Origin: Rhizobiaceae bacterium
Lineage (GTDB): Bacteria; Pseudomonadota; Alphaproteobacteria; Rhizobiales; Rhizobiaceae
Assembly: GCA_028279875.1 (NCBI GenBank)
Contig: JANQMU010000098.1
Coordinates: 1-62,936, forward strand
DNA: 62,936 bases
Direction: 5' to 3'
In this document: positions 1 through 8,535 of the stretch, one piece after another
Layout: each line of letters begins with the position of its first letter
How positions within the stretch are numbered: the stretch's first letter is position 1
Translations under genes and position numbers: made by a program
The notes under the pieces: generated by a model
Database searches by the model: none
What the model saw: only the letters and a program-made list of their open reading frames with translations
Told to the model about the DNA's origin: nothing

Positions 1-32
1 ACGTGACGATTGATCTTGATTGCGAAGATTGA
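1..32 (+). CDS. C-terminal end of a further eight-cysteine secreted paralogue (partial)
   Basis: The first 32 bases, read from base 3, encode VTIDLDCED followed by TGA at 30-32. This matches the end of the paralogue that stops at 989 (VSIDLLCGD, then TGA) at most positions, including the last cysteine. The DNA after the two stops is also alike: both continue with a TTGTTTGTT-containing stretch. I infer that the window opens inside a third tandem copy of the family described at 89-424. Only the last nine codons are visible, so nothing can be said about its full length. Confidence 0.6.
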   Translation, partial: VTIDLDCED

Positions 33-88
33 TCTTGTTTGTTCCGGCGAAACGTGGGTGCGGAACCGGACAAAAACGGGAGAGAGCG

Positions 89-424
89 ATGAAAGATCTG
101 ATCAGAATATTGTTACTCGGCGGCATCCTGACTGCATTGGCAGGCCCGGCGGCGGCCCAGACGTATTTGCACTGCCAGCAAGCGAAATGTGCCTATGACG
201 AAAAGTTCGGGCCGTTGCAATCCAGGACATTTATTGGAAATTGTGAAGGCTATCCTAACAACGGCACCAATACGAATATGGTTTGTCATGCCGTGAAGGG
301 CATGACCTGCGACGGGGCATATTTCGATGATGACAAAGGGCAGTGGTCTTGCGACTGCACGAATTGGGCGACCAAAACACAAAACACGACGATGGATGTT
401 TATTGCAAGGGCCCGAATGAGTGA
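89..424 (+). CDS. Small secreted eight-cysteine protein, unknown family
   Basis: 111 residues. The ATG at 89 follows a strong ribosome binding site (GGGAGAGAG). Residues 1-23 form a classical signal peptide (charged MK, hydrophobic core, AAA-Q cleavage region), so the product is exported to the periplasm or outside. The mature part has eight cysteines in a spacing shared with the downstream copy: two near the start (C-x4-C), three in the middle including VCH-AVKG-MTC, then SCDCTNW and one near the C-terminus. This pattern suggests four disulphide bonds. I do not recognise the family and assign no function. It is one of at least three tandem copies, with the end of one copy upstream (1-32) and another downstream (684-989). 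Confidence 0.85.
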   Translation: MKDLIRILLLGGILTALAGPAAAQTYLHCQQAKCAYDEKFGPLQSRTFIGNCEGYPNNGTNTNMVCHAVKGMTCDGAYFDDDKGQWSCDCTNWATKTQNTTMDVYCKGPNE

Positions 425-501
425 ATGTGGAAACGGGCAGACCTATCAGGATTTGTTTTTGACCATTGAACCCGTCAACACGCCTGGAAAACAGAAGATA
501 G

Positions 502-669
502 CTCTAAAAGGCCGTCTTGAAAGACCATCGGGTCGGCTTGGCGGCGCTTTTTCCCCTTCGCTTTGTTGCCGATCCTCGCCGCCGGCATCGACTGCGTTCG
601 GCGCCGCGCGAGAGGGAAAAAATCGCTCGCCAATCCTCATCCGAGGACTTTCAAGACGGTCTCTAAAAG
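502..669. repeat. Palindromic MITE-like element with 9-bp flanking direct repeats
   Basis: CTCTAAAAG occurs at 502-510 and again at 661-669. Between them, 512-523 (CCGTCTTGAAAG) and 648-659 (CTTTCAAGACGG) are perfect inverted repeats. The arms continue imperfectly inwards for roughly 50 bases; for example GGCGGCGCTTTTTCCCC on the left pairs with the complement of a GGGAAAAAATCGCTCGCC stretch on the right. There is no internal gene. A short element with terminal inverted repeats and a target-site-like duplication is what a non-autonomous transposon (MITE) looks like. Removing the element plus one repeat makes the upstream region align without gaps to the start region of the preceding paralogue. 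Confidence 0.7.
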
Positions 670-683
670 CACTTATCAATACG

Positions 684-989
684 TTGATTCTCTGCGGCAC
701 CCTGTCTCTCATGGCAGGCCCGGCGGTGGCCAAGGAAGTGGTGTCCTTGAACTGCCAAAAGGGAGAATGCACGTTCAGCGAAGAGCTGGGGCCGGATCAG
801 ACCCATGAGTACAGAGGATTTTGCGTCAGTGAAAATGTGTTCGAGTATAAAATGATTTGTCATCCCGTGAAGGGTACGACATGCACAGTGAGCGCTCCTG
901 CTCCTCCTAGTTTCTGGAGCTGCACCTGCACGAACTGGAACGCGACGGAAAGAAAATACGTGTCAATTGATCTTTTGTGTGGCGATTGA
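684..989 (+). CDS. Second eight-cysteine secreted paralogue, start disrupted
   Basis: This copy has the same eight-cysteine layout as the gene at 89-424 (ECTFSEELGP, MICHPVKGTTC, SCTCTNW) and a signal-peptide-like stretch ending PAVA-KE. The position equivalent to the first copy's ATG reads CTA (663-665), and the palindromic element lies directly upstream. The nearest possible start is TTG at 684, which leaves a short signal peptide. The frame also stays open upstream through the element, but no credible ATG with a ribosome binding site lies there. The reading frame is otherwise intact. It may be poorly expressed, expressed from TTG, or a recently silenced copy. Confidence 0.55.
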   Translation: MILCGTLSLMAGPAVAKEVVSLNCQKGECTFSEELGPDQTHEYRGFCVSENVFEYKMICHPVKGTTCTVSAPAPPSFWSCTCTNWNATERKYVSIDLLCGD

Positions 990-1020
990 TTTTGTTTGTT
1001 GCAGCAAAAAGTGAGAGCAA

Positions 1021-1803
1021 TTACGGTTCGCGGTAGGGACGCCGGCCGCAGGTGACGGTAAACGCGATCGTCATTGTCCAGTGTTTTGGATCGTCGTAGA
1101 GCGCCATGAAGCTGTCGAGCTGTTGCCGCGTGACAGCGCCTTCCGCCAGCATGGTGTCCGCGGCGACCTGCAGGCTGAGCTGCCACCAGCGGGCAAACAG
1201 CGAACCGCCATTGTAGAGCTGCGCATGGCCTTCCGCCGTGATGTTCTGCAGGCCGAGCTGCTGGAACTTCCGGGCGATCTTGCGGCCGATGAAATAGTCG
1301 ATGTCTCGGGTTGCGGACCAGCGCAGAAAGGCGCGCCAGAATTCCGCGGCTTCCGCCGGCTCGGCCACCAGTGTCGGATAGAAATCCGGCTCCTGGATGA
1401 ACACCCAGCCGCCCGGCTTGACGGCTTTCGCGATGGTCTCGACAACCTCCATACGGGTCGGCAGGTGGTGCAGAAGCGCCCTGAGAAGCACCAGGTCATA
1501 GGTGTTTTCCGGCAGCCCGTCCTTGACGATGTCAAGCCCACGAACCTCCAGATTGTCGGTTTCGATGCCGTCCATCAATTCCGGAGCCAGGTCCGTCGCG
1601 ACGACGCGGCTGCCCGGTCGCAGTTCCCCGGCGATCCATTGCGAGAGCGAGCCGTTTCCGGCGCCGACCTCCAGGCAATGACAATCTTCCTGCAATGGCA
1701 GCATTGCCAGATGGTGCCGGCTGTTGGGATCGAGCAGATCCGACATCATGCGCAGCCGGTCGGCTTCGCCCTCGATAGCATGCTGCCACACATATTTGCT
1801 CAT
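1021..1803 (-). CDS. Class I SAM-dependent methyltransferase
   Basis: 260 residues, ATG at 1803. The Rossmann-fold SAM-binding motif I is LEVGAGNGSL at residues 44-53. It is followed by an acidic residue ending strand 2 (VVATDLAP) and a motif IV/post-I region of the ubiquinone/UbiE-like methyltransferase type (DLVLLRALLHHLP, then KPGGWVFIQEPDF). The substrate cannot be read from the sequence. The C-terminal half, rich in Trp and Arg, is probably the substrate-recognition part. The gene stands alone, tail to tail with the cysteine-rich cluster, and is divergent from the ribokinase gene across about 260 bases in which I recognised no operator. Confidence 0.85.
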   Translation of the reverse strand: MSKYVWQHAIEGEADRLRMMSDLLDPNSRHHLAMLPLQEDCHCLEVGAGNGSLSQWIAGELRPGSRVVATDLAPELMDGIETDNLEVRGLDIVKDGLPENTYDLVLLRALLHHLPTRMEVVETIAKAVKPGGWVFIQEPDFYPTLVAEPAEAAEFWRAFLRWSATRDIDYFIGRKIARKFQQLGLQNITAEGHAQLYNGGSLFARWWQLSLQVAADTMLAEGAVTRQQLDSFMALYDDPKHWTMTIAFTVTCGRRPYREP

Positions 1804-2066
1804 GGTCTCCCCCCGTAAACTGTGTTCCGACGGCTCCGGGTTTTTGCGTCAGATCGGCCGGCTGTCAACGCCGGGATCCGCTGTAGCGTCGCCGATGGCC
1901 GGACTTGAGTTTTACACGCCCCGACCGCTGTCCATTATAACCAGTTTGGCCGAATTACGGTGACAGTTTACTAATTTTACTCCCTTTTCAGCTTGTTTCG
2001 AGTGACCGCTTCATTTCGCGTCGGGAATGCTATGGTGTTGGCGTCGGGCACAGTGGGGGCAAATCA

Positions 2067-3002
2067 ATGAAAACCGGTATCGTTATCCTGGGGATTTTCG
2101 TGGCGGATACGGCCTATGTGGCCAGGCGGATGCCGAAGCTCGGAGAGACGATTACCGGATCCGGGTTTTCCGTCGGGCCGGGCGGCAAGGGGTCGAACCA
2201 GGCGGTGGCCGCGGCACGGGCCGGCGGTGACGTGCATTTCATCTCCAGGATCGGTCGTGACACGTTCGGGGATATGGCGCTGAACCTTTATGCCGAATCC
2301 GGCGTTTCGCCTGTTCTGGTGCAGATGCCGGACATGCCGACCGGCGCCGCCTTCATCTATGTCAATGAAGACGATGGCGCCAATGCCATCATCGTCTATC
2401 CGGGCGCCGCCGGCACGATCGGCATCGAGGATGTCGAGGCGGCGCGCGAGACCATCGAGCAGGCCGGCCTGTTTGTGACGCAACTGGAGCAACCGGCCGA
2501 TGCCGCGCTGCATGCCCTGAAGATCGCCAGTGCCGCCGGCGTGACGACCATTTTCAACCCGGCGCCGGCGGAGCCGTTTCCCGATGACATCTACGCCTGT
2601 TGCGATTACATCGTCCCGAATGAGACGGAGGCCGCGGCGCTTGTCGGGTTTGAGGTCGCAACGCCCGATGATGCCGCCCGCGCCGGTGCGTTCTTCCTGG
2701 CAAAGGGCGTCAAGGCGGCGCTGGTGACGCTGGGCGCGCGCGGTGTGCTCTATCACACCGCCGAACGCACTGAGCATGTGCCGGCCATTTCGGCCGGCGA
2801 TGTCGTCGATACGACGGGGGCGGGGGATGCGTTTGTCGGCGGGTTCTCGGCGGCCCTGTCGCGCGGTTTGTCGCCGCTTGACGCCGTCCGGTTCGGCTGT
2901 GCCACGGCGGGCATTGCCGTCACGCGGCGCGGCACGGCGCCGGCGATGCCGCATTTAAGCGAAATCGAAACGCTCATTCAAAGGCAGTTTCAAAGGCAGT
3001 GA
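2067..3002 (+). CDS. rbsK: Ribokinase
   Basis: 311 residues. PfkB-family sugar kinase that phosphorylates D-ribose to ribose 5-phosphate with ATP in the cytoplasm. The N-terminal PfkB signature GPGGKGSNQA lies at residues 37-46. The C-terminal signature DTTGAGDAF begins at residue 248, with the catalytic base Asp254. The ATG is preceded by GTGGGGG. The gene converges on adenine deaminase with a 7-bp gap and borders a nucleoside uptake operon. It would therefore capture the ribose released by the nucleoside hydrolase at 9603-10571. A related nucleoside or sugar kinase is possible, but ribokinase fits length and context best. Confidence 0.88.
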   Translation: MKTGIVILGIFVADTAYVARRMPKLGETITGSGFSVGPGGKGSNQAVAAARAGGDVHFISRIGRDTFGDMALNLYAESGVSPVLVQMPDMPTGAAFIYVNEDDGANAIIVYPGAAGTIGIEDVEAARETIEQAGLFVTQLEQPADAALHALKIASAAGVTTIFNPAPAEPFPDDIYACCDYIVPNETEAAALVGFEVATPDDAARAGAFFLAKGVKAALVTLGARGVLYHTAERTEHVPAISAGDVVDTTGAGDAFVGGFSAALSRGLSPLDAVRFGCATAGIAVTRRGTAPAMPHLSEIETLIQRQFQRQ

Positions 3003-3009
3003 CCACCGG

Positions 3010-4872
3010 CTACCAGACGACCGGGTGGGTTTCGCCGGTCTGAACGTTGACGAAACCCTGGGGCGCCCGTTTGGACGGCGCAACCAGAACCCACCGCCAT
3101 GGCGAACAGGTAAGGGTGGCGAAGATCAGGAATTCGGGAAAACCCGGTTTCCACAGATTGAGGGCGCTGGGCGTGTACATCCAGGTCACCCTGTCGGCCG
3201 CCGCCAGAAACGTCTTCATCTCGGTATCGAGCGCCTCGGCCGGGCGGGCGGTCATCAGTCCGGCGATTTCGTAGCGGACCGTGCCGGCGATCTCGCCTCC
3301 GTGCACCAGCACCCAGCCGCCGCCGATGTCCTGCAGATGGTTGACGGCATCGGCCATGGCCCGGTCCGACGAGCCGATCACCCACACGTTGTGGCTGTCA
3401 TGGGCGACGGAGCAGGCGAGCGCGGTGTCGGCATCTTTCGGCCCACACCCCGTCCAGAACATTTTGGCGACGGCGCCATCGCCGCGATAGCGGTCGATCA
3501 GTGCCCATTTGGTGATCAGCCGGTCGGCGTCGCGCTGCACCAGGCCGTCCCGGACAGTGAGTTCCTCGGTCAGGAAATCCTCGTTCCAGTGGAAGGGGCG
3601 CAGCACCGCGGCCTGCATGGAGCTGCGGCCCGGCTCGGCCGCAATCTCGAAATCGGCGGCGGAAAGGCTGCGGCCCACATTCATGGTCCGCGTTGCCCAG
3701 TGCGGCCAGTCGATATTAGGCGTCTCGCCGACGAAGCGCTTGCCGTCGGAGGCCAGAACACCATCGGCATAGACATGGGCGATGGCGACGGAAGCGACAT
3801 CGTCCAGCAGGACAATATCGGCATAGCGGCCCGGCGCGATCGAACCCACCCATTGGTCGATCCGCATGTGACGCGCCGGATTGATGGTCGCGCACTGGAT
3901 CGCCGTCTCGGGATCGAGCCCGTGCATAACGGCGTGGCGCACATTGTGGTCCGTGGCGCCGATTTCCAGTGTTTGCGAGGCGCTGCGGTCATCCGTCGTG
4001 AAGGCGATGTTCGACCAGTCCTTGAGCCCGCGTTCGATCAGTCCCGGGATGATCGCGTCGTAGGAGAAGGGCCGCAACTCGGTAAAAATGCCGCGCTGCA
4101 ACCGGTTCCAGGCCTCATCGAGCGCCCAGACCTCGTGATCGGAGGACAGCCCGGCGGCGATGAAGGCGGAAATCTCGTGCGGATCGGTGAGGCCCGAGCC
4201 GTGCCCCTCCACCACGCCGCGCATTTCGAATGTCGCGCGGATCATGTCCCAGATGCGCTCATAACCGGGATTGGCCGGATCCCAGACGGACGGCCAGTCC
4301 ATGACCTCGTCGAGACTGGTGACGGACAGATCGCCGGCCAGAAAGGCCTTCTGCTCGTCATAGCCGTAGTGGCCGCCGCTTTCCTCCCAGGCGCTTGGCG
4401 GCACCGCCGATCCCGGCTGGATGAAGATCTTCAGCGGTGACCCCGCCAGCCGCGCCTTCTGCCAGAATTCGGTATTGCGGGACCCGCTGACATTGGCGAA
4501 TTCGTGGCTTGCCTCGCAGGTCCAGGTGTTGCCGCGCGGGATGACCAGCGCGGCTTCATGCTCGGGCGTCAGATGGGTCGATTCAATATGCTTGTGGACT
4601 TCGCCCAGGCCGGGAATGGCGGAAAGCGTCGGATATTTCAGCCGCTCGGCAACGTCGCCGCGATAGGAGCCGACCGGGCCGATATAGGCGATGCGCCGCC
4701 CCGAAACGACGATTTCATGGTTGTCGAGCCATTGACGCGAATGCGCCGCGAACAGCCGTCCGACCTCGATGACGCGGTCGGCCGGCTGCTTGCCCAGCGC
4801 CACCAGGGCAAGATTCTGCCGGATGGCGACTTCGTCGCGGGCGTTGAGCAGGAGATCGTCGGGCCCGCTCAA
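3010..4872 (-). CDS. ade: Adenine deaminase
   Basis: 620 residues from a TTG start at 4872 that overlaps the stop of the permease upstream (TTGA). No in-frame ATG exists near this point, and the sequence is conserved-looking from here. It hydrolyses adenine to hypoxanthine and ammonia. Features of the amidohydrolase fold are the metal ligands H93-K-H95 in GEVHKHIEST, then SHEFANV, GHGSGL, SSDHE, and the C-terminal repeat domain typical of bacterial Ade (HDSHNVWVIGSS, GGGWVLVHGG). It is the last gene of the minus-strand nucleoside operon. Adenine released from adenosine by the nucleoside hydrolase is the likely substrate. The N-terminal region is somewhat divergent from textbook Ade. Confidence 0.82.
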   Translation of the reverse strand: MSGPDDLLLNARDEVAIRQNLALVALGKQPADRVIEVGRLFAAHSRQWLDNHEIVVSGRRIAYIGPVGSYRGDVAERLKYPTLSAIPGLGEVHKHIESTHLTPEHEAALVIPRGNTWTCEASHEFANVSGSRNTEFWQKARLAGSPLKIFIQPGSAVPPSAWEESGGHYGYDEQKAFLAGDLSVTSLDEVMDWPSVWDPANPGYERIWDMIRATFEMRGVVEGHGSGLTDPHEISAFIAAGLSSDHEVWALDEAWNRLQRGIFTELRPFSYDAIIPGLIERGLKDWSNIAFTTDDRSASQTLEIGATDHNVRHAVMHGLDPETAIQCATINPARHMRIDQWVGSIAPGRYADIVLLDDVASVAIAHVYADGVLASDGKRFVGETPNIDWPHWATRTMNVGRSLSAADFEIAAEPGRSSMQAAVLRPFHWNEDFLTEELTVRDGLVQRDADRLITKWALIDRYRGDGAVAKMFWTGCGPKDADTALACSVAHDSHNVWVIGSSDRAMADAVNHLQDIGGGWVLVHGGEIAGTVRYEIAGLMTARPAEALDTEMKTFLAAADRVTWMYTPSALNLWKPGFPEFLIFATLTCSPWRWVLVAPSKRAPQGFVNVQTGETHPVVW

Positions 4873-5819
4873 AGGTCGCTCGCCAGCTTGGTCTCCCGGG
4901 CTTTCTGAGCGCGGTAGCTGAACAGGATGAGTGCGATGATGGTGACCACGAAGGGAATGGTCTGGATCAGCTCGCCCGGAATCCAGTTGAAGAGGTTGGG
5001 CATGACGATCGACAGCGCCTCGAATACGCCGAACAACAGTGCCGCCAGCATGGCGCCGACGGGGTGGCGCGCACCCAGCAGCACCGCGCCGAGGGCGATG
5101 AAGCCGCGCCCGGCCGTCATATCGCGGGTGAAGCCGATATAGTTGAACATCGCCAGCTGCGCGCCGCCGATTCCGGCCAGCGCGCCGGATGCCACCAGGC
5201 TCCAGAAGCGCACCTTGTTGATCGGAACGCCGGCGGCTTCCGGGGCCGCCGGGTATTCGCCGACGCCACGCAGCCACAGACCGTAGGGGGTGCGATAGAG
5301 GAAATACCAGATCGCAAAGACCGTCAGCGCCGCCAGCCAGCTCAGGATCGAATGGCCGGACAGGAACCGGTCGAGCGTGTCTCCGACAATCGGAATGGCC
5401 GTCAGAAAGGAAAGATCGACCTCGGGAATGGCCTTGGACTGCAGGTTGATGGAGGTGCCCTTGTCGCCGCCGGTCGCAAGCGACAGCACGAAGACGGTTC
5501 CGCCTGCAGCCAGGATATTGACTGCGAAACCCACCAGGATGATGTCGGCCTTCAGCTTCAAATGGAACAGGCCCATGAGCGCGCCGAGCAGGCCGCCGGC
5601 GGCGAGGCCCGCCAGGACGGCGATATACCAGGGCGAATGGACGGAAACGATAACGGCCGTCAGCGCGGCAATGAGCATCATGCCCTCGAGCGCCACGTTG
5701 AGGGCCCCCGACCGGTCCGAAATCAGGCCGCCGAGCGTTGCAAACAGCAACGGCGTGGACGTGCGAATGATGGTGATGAAGAATGTCGCGGAAAAGACCG
5801 TCGCCAGAAGTTCGATCAT
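4869..5819 (-). CDS. Nucleoside ABC transporter permease (second)
   Basis: 316 residues. Polytopic inner-membrane permease of the BPD_transp_2 type, related to the B. subtilis NupQ/YufQ group that works with BMP-family binding proteins. About eight to ten hydrophobic segments are visible. LNVALEGMMLIAAL near residue 40 matches the conserved N-terminal 'N(I/V)GxEG' loop of this family, and GFIALGAVLLGARHPVGA near residue 235 matches the coupling-helix region. Its start overlaps the stop of the preceding permease by four bases, and its stop overlaps the adenine deaminase start, indicating translational coupling. Confidence 0.9.
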   Translation of the reverse strand: MIELLATVFSATFFITIIRTSTPLLFATLGGLISDRSGALNVALEGMMLIAALTAVIVSVHSPWYIAVLAGLAAGGLLGALMGLFHLKLKADIILVGFAVNILAAGGTVFVLSLATGGDKGTSINLQSKAIPEVDLSFLTAIPIVGDTLDRFLSGHSILSWLAALTVFAIWYFLYRTPYGLWLRGVGEYPAAPEAAGVPINKVRFWSLVASGALAGIGGAQLAMFNYIGFTRDMTAGRGFIALGAVLLGARHPVGAMLAALLFGVFEALSIVMPNLFNWIPGELIQTIPFVVTIIALILFSYRAQKARETKLASDL

Positions 5820-6919
5820 TGGCCCGCGGCCTCCTGCTTTGCCGCTTTCGCCGGCGGTCGGGGATGCAGGATCCTCGCCCAGAATTTGCGGCCGGGAACG
5901 GTGAAGGACGAGGCCACCAGCAGGATGATGACGGCCTGGACGATACTGATCACCTCGCTCGGCACGTCGGTCCGGATGTTCATCAACTGCGCGCCCTGGC
6001 GCAGATAGCCGTAAAACACCGCCACGACGGGAACGGCCAGCGGCCGGTCGCGCGCCACGATGGCGATCAGGATGCCCTCGAAGGCAAGATTGCCGTCGAA
6101 ATCGATGGCCAGCCGGCCGAAGGCCCGCCCGTGCACATAGACGGCCCCCAGCAGGCCGCCGATGGCGCCCGCGGCGGTCATGGCGCCGACCATGATGGCG
6201 CCGGCGCGAATGCCGGCATATTCGGCAAAGCGCTGATTGTCGCCGACGAGCCGCAGCTTCAGCCCCCAGTTCGTGCGGTAGAGCAGGAACCAGACGACAA
6301 AGACCATCACGGCGGCAATGATGATGCCGAGATCGAAACGCGTGCCGCGAATGATGGCCGGGAAGATCGCCTCGCTTGGAAACTTGTTGGTCATCAACTG
6401 GCCGGTGCCTTCCGGCGCCAGGTGGGCGCGCACCATGTAATTGACCACCCGGATGGCGATATAGTTGAGCATCAGCGACGAGACGATCTCATTGGCGCCG
6501 AACCGCGCCTTGGCGTAGCCGGGAATGAACCCGTAGGCGGCGCCGGCCATCATCGCGGCGGTGATCCCCAGCGGGATCGCCATCCACGTCGCGCCGAGGG
6601 GCGACATCGCGACGAAGGTCGCGAACAGGGCGCCGACATAGGCCTGGCCCTGCACGCCAAGCGAAAACTGCCGTGCCTGGAACACAAGGCTGAACGCCAG
6701 GCCGGTCAATGTCAGCTTCGCCACCTCGTCGATCCACAGGCCGACCGTGCGCTTGCTCGACAGCGGCGCGGTCAGGAGGGTCCTGAAGGCCTTGATCGGA
6801 TCCTCCGACGTCGCCATCACGATGATGAAGGCGACCAGCAGGGCAATCAGCGCCGCCGCAAGAGCCTTACCGGCCTCGCGGCCCACGGTCCTCCACCGGG
6901 TTGCGTTTGACGCGTTCAT
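5816..6919 (-). CDS. Nucleoside ABC transporter permease (first)
   Basis: 367 residues. Inner-membrane permease partner of the product encoded at 4869-5819, of the NupP/YufP type. An N-terminal helix (residues about 15-35) precedes the family loop 'LVFQARQFSLGVQGQAY'. The conserved NEIVSSLMLNYIA segment lies in the middle and the coupling region FEGILIAIVARDRP near residue 275. ATGA overlaps on both sides with the ATPase gene and the second permease show a tightly coupled operon. The pair should form the channel through which the nucleosides captured by the BMP-type lipoprotein-like binding protein enter. Confidence 0.9.
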   Translation of the reverse strand: MNASNATRWRTVGREAGKALAAALIALLVAFIIVMATSEDPIKAFRTLLTAPLSSKRTVGLWIDEVAKLTLTGLAFSLVFQARQFSLGVQGQAYVGALFATFVAMSPLGATWMAIPLGITAAMMAGAAYGFIPGYAKARFGANEIVSSLMLNYIAIRVVNYMVRAHLAPEGTGQLMTNKFPSEAIFPAIIRGTRFDLGIIIAAVMVFVVWFLLYRTNWGLKLRLVGDNQRFAEYAGIRAGAIMVGAMTAAGAIGGLLGAVYVHGRAFGRLAIDFDGNLAFEGILIAIVARDRPLAVPVVAVFYGYLRQGAQLMNIRTDVPSEVISIVQAVIILLVASSFTVPGRKFWARILHPRPPAKAAKQEAAGQ

Positions 6920-8460
6920 CGCAGGCCCGCCCGCATGGCTTCTGGTTCCTGCGTTTCGATGCCCAGCATGTAGGCGCCAAGGGTTTCGGGCGCGAGATCG
7001 TCCGAATTGACGAAAGCGGCGACAATCCGGCCGCGATAGAAGACCACCAGCCGGTCGGCCAGCGCCAGCAGCTCGGACAGATCCGCTGAGCTCAGCAGGA
7101 CCGCGGCGCCGGCATCGCGGGCGCCGGTGATCGAGCGCCAGATGAACTGCGTCGCCGCCAGGTCAACACCGCGGGTCGGCTGGCTGACCAGCAGCACCTT
7201 TGGCTGCTCGGCGAGTTCCCGGGCGACGACGACCTTTTGCATGTTGCCGCCGGACAGCGTGCCAATCGCGGAAAGAGAGCCGCCCACCCGAATGGAGAAA
7301 CGATCGATGAGCTGCTCGGCATAGGCTTTGATGGCCTTCAGATCGAGCAGCCCGCGACGGACGAAGCGGCTGTCATAGAGCCGCGTCGCCACAAGGTTCT
7401 CCGCGACGGTGGAGCCGGTTGCCAGACCGAGCGCGATGCGGTCTTCGGGAATGCTCGCCAGCCCCAGGGCGCGGCGTTCCCGGACATCCAGCGGCGACAG
7501 GTCGGCGCCGTCCAGGGTTATCGTTCCGCCATCGATCGGGCAAAGGCCTGCGACCGCGTTGAGCAGTTCAGCCTGGCCGTTGCCCTCGACGCCGACCAGT
7601 CCGACGATTTCACCCGCATGCACGTTGATGTCGAGCTCGCCGCAAACGGTGGTGCCGGCCTCTCCGACGATTTTCAGATCCTTGACCGCCAGCGTCCGGG
7701 CGCCGTCATTGGCATGACGGTCGACGCGGAGCGTGATCTCGCGACCGACCATCATGGTTGCAAGGCTCTGCTCAGTCGCCTCGCTGGCCTGCACTTCGCC
7801 GACGCTCTTGCCGCCACGCATCACCGTGATGCGATCGGAGATTTCCAGAACCTCGGGCAGTTTGTGGGCGATGAAGATCACCGTGCAGCCCTGCGCGGCA
7901 AGCGAACGGACGGCGGCGAACAGTTCGACGACCTCCTGTGGCGCCAGAACCGCCGTCGGCTCGTCGAGAATGACCACCCGGGCGCTGCGGTAGAGCGCCT
8001 TGAGGATTTCCACCCGCTGCTGCTGGCCGACCGGAAGCTGGCCGACCGGTGGCAGGGGATCGACATGCAGCCGGTAGCGCTCCGAAAGTTCCTTGACTTC
8101 TGCAATAGCCCTGGCGCGGTCGAAGGTGATGCCGTTGCGCGGTTCCGCGCCAAGCACGACGTTCTCATAGACAGAGAATGTGGGTACCAGCGAAAAATGC
8201 TGAAATACCATGCCGATGCCGGCTTCGATGGCTTCGCCCGGATCGGCGAAGCTGACAGGCTTGCCGTCCAGCCTGATCTCGCCGCCGTCGGGTTGCTCGA
8301 CGCCGAAGAGGATTTTCATCAGGGTGGACTTGCCAGCGCCGTTTTCGCCGACGACAGCGTGGATTTCGCCGGAATTGACGGTCAGATTGACCCGGTCGTT
8401 GGCGACCGTTCCCCCCGGATAGGTCTTGTCGATCGAAACGGCTTCAAGCAGCGGTGTCAT
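6916..8460 (-). CDS. Nucleoside ABC transporter, double ATPase subunit
   Basis: 514 residues from the ATG at 8460; an upstream TTG at 8478 would add six residues. Two fused nucleotide-binding domains are present. The first has a full Walker A (GENGAGKST) and a signature PVGQLPVGQQQR. The second has a degenerate P-loop (GVEGNGQAELL) with a canonical LSGGNMQK signature. This asymmetric arrangement is usual for the RbsA/NupO type. It powers uptake through the two permeases downstream. The 4-base overlap with the next gene shows coupling; 75 bases separate it from the binding-protein gene upstream. Confidence 0.92.
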   Translation of the reverse strand: MTPLLEAVSIDKTYPGGTVANDRVNLTVNSGEIHAVVGENGAGKSTLMKILFGVEQPDGGEIRLDGKPVSFADPGEAIEAGIGMVFQHFSLVPTFSVYENVVLGAEPRNGITFDRARAIAEVKELSERYRLHVDPLPPVGQLPVGQQQRVEILKALYRSARVVILDEPTAVLAPQEVVELFAAVRSLAAQGCTVIFIAHKLPEVLEISDRITVMRGGKSVGEVQASEATEQSLATMMVGREITLRVDRHANDGARTLAVKDLKIVGEAGTTVCGELDINVHAGEIVGLVGVEGNGQAELLNAVAGLCPIDGGTITLDGADLSPLDVRERRALGLASIPEDRIALGLATGSTVAENLVATRLYDSRFVRRGLLDLKAIKAYAEQLIDRFSIRVGGSLSAIGTLSGGNMQKVVVARELAEQPKVLLVSQPTRGVDLAATQFIWRSITGARDAGAAVLLSSADLSELLALADRLVVFYRGRIVAAFVNSDDLAPETLGAYMLGIETQEPEAMRAGLR

Positions 8461-8535
8461 TCGGCGCTCATCTGGCAATGCTCGTCTGGCTGGATGGCGG
8501 GCGCCCCGCCCGGTGAACGGACGGGGCGGACATTG

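Noticed and set aside
327..683. N-terminal extension of the second cysteine-rich gene back to an ATG at 327
   Set aside because: This would overlap the previous paralogue and translate through the palindromic element. The family alignment shows the true signal peptide begins near 663.
3025..4440. A 471-codon plus-strand frame opposite adenine deaminase
   Set aside because: Mirror of the amidohydrolase; composition dominated by Arg, Gly and His, no start signal.
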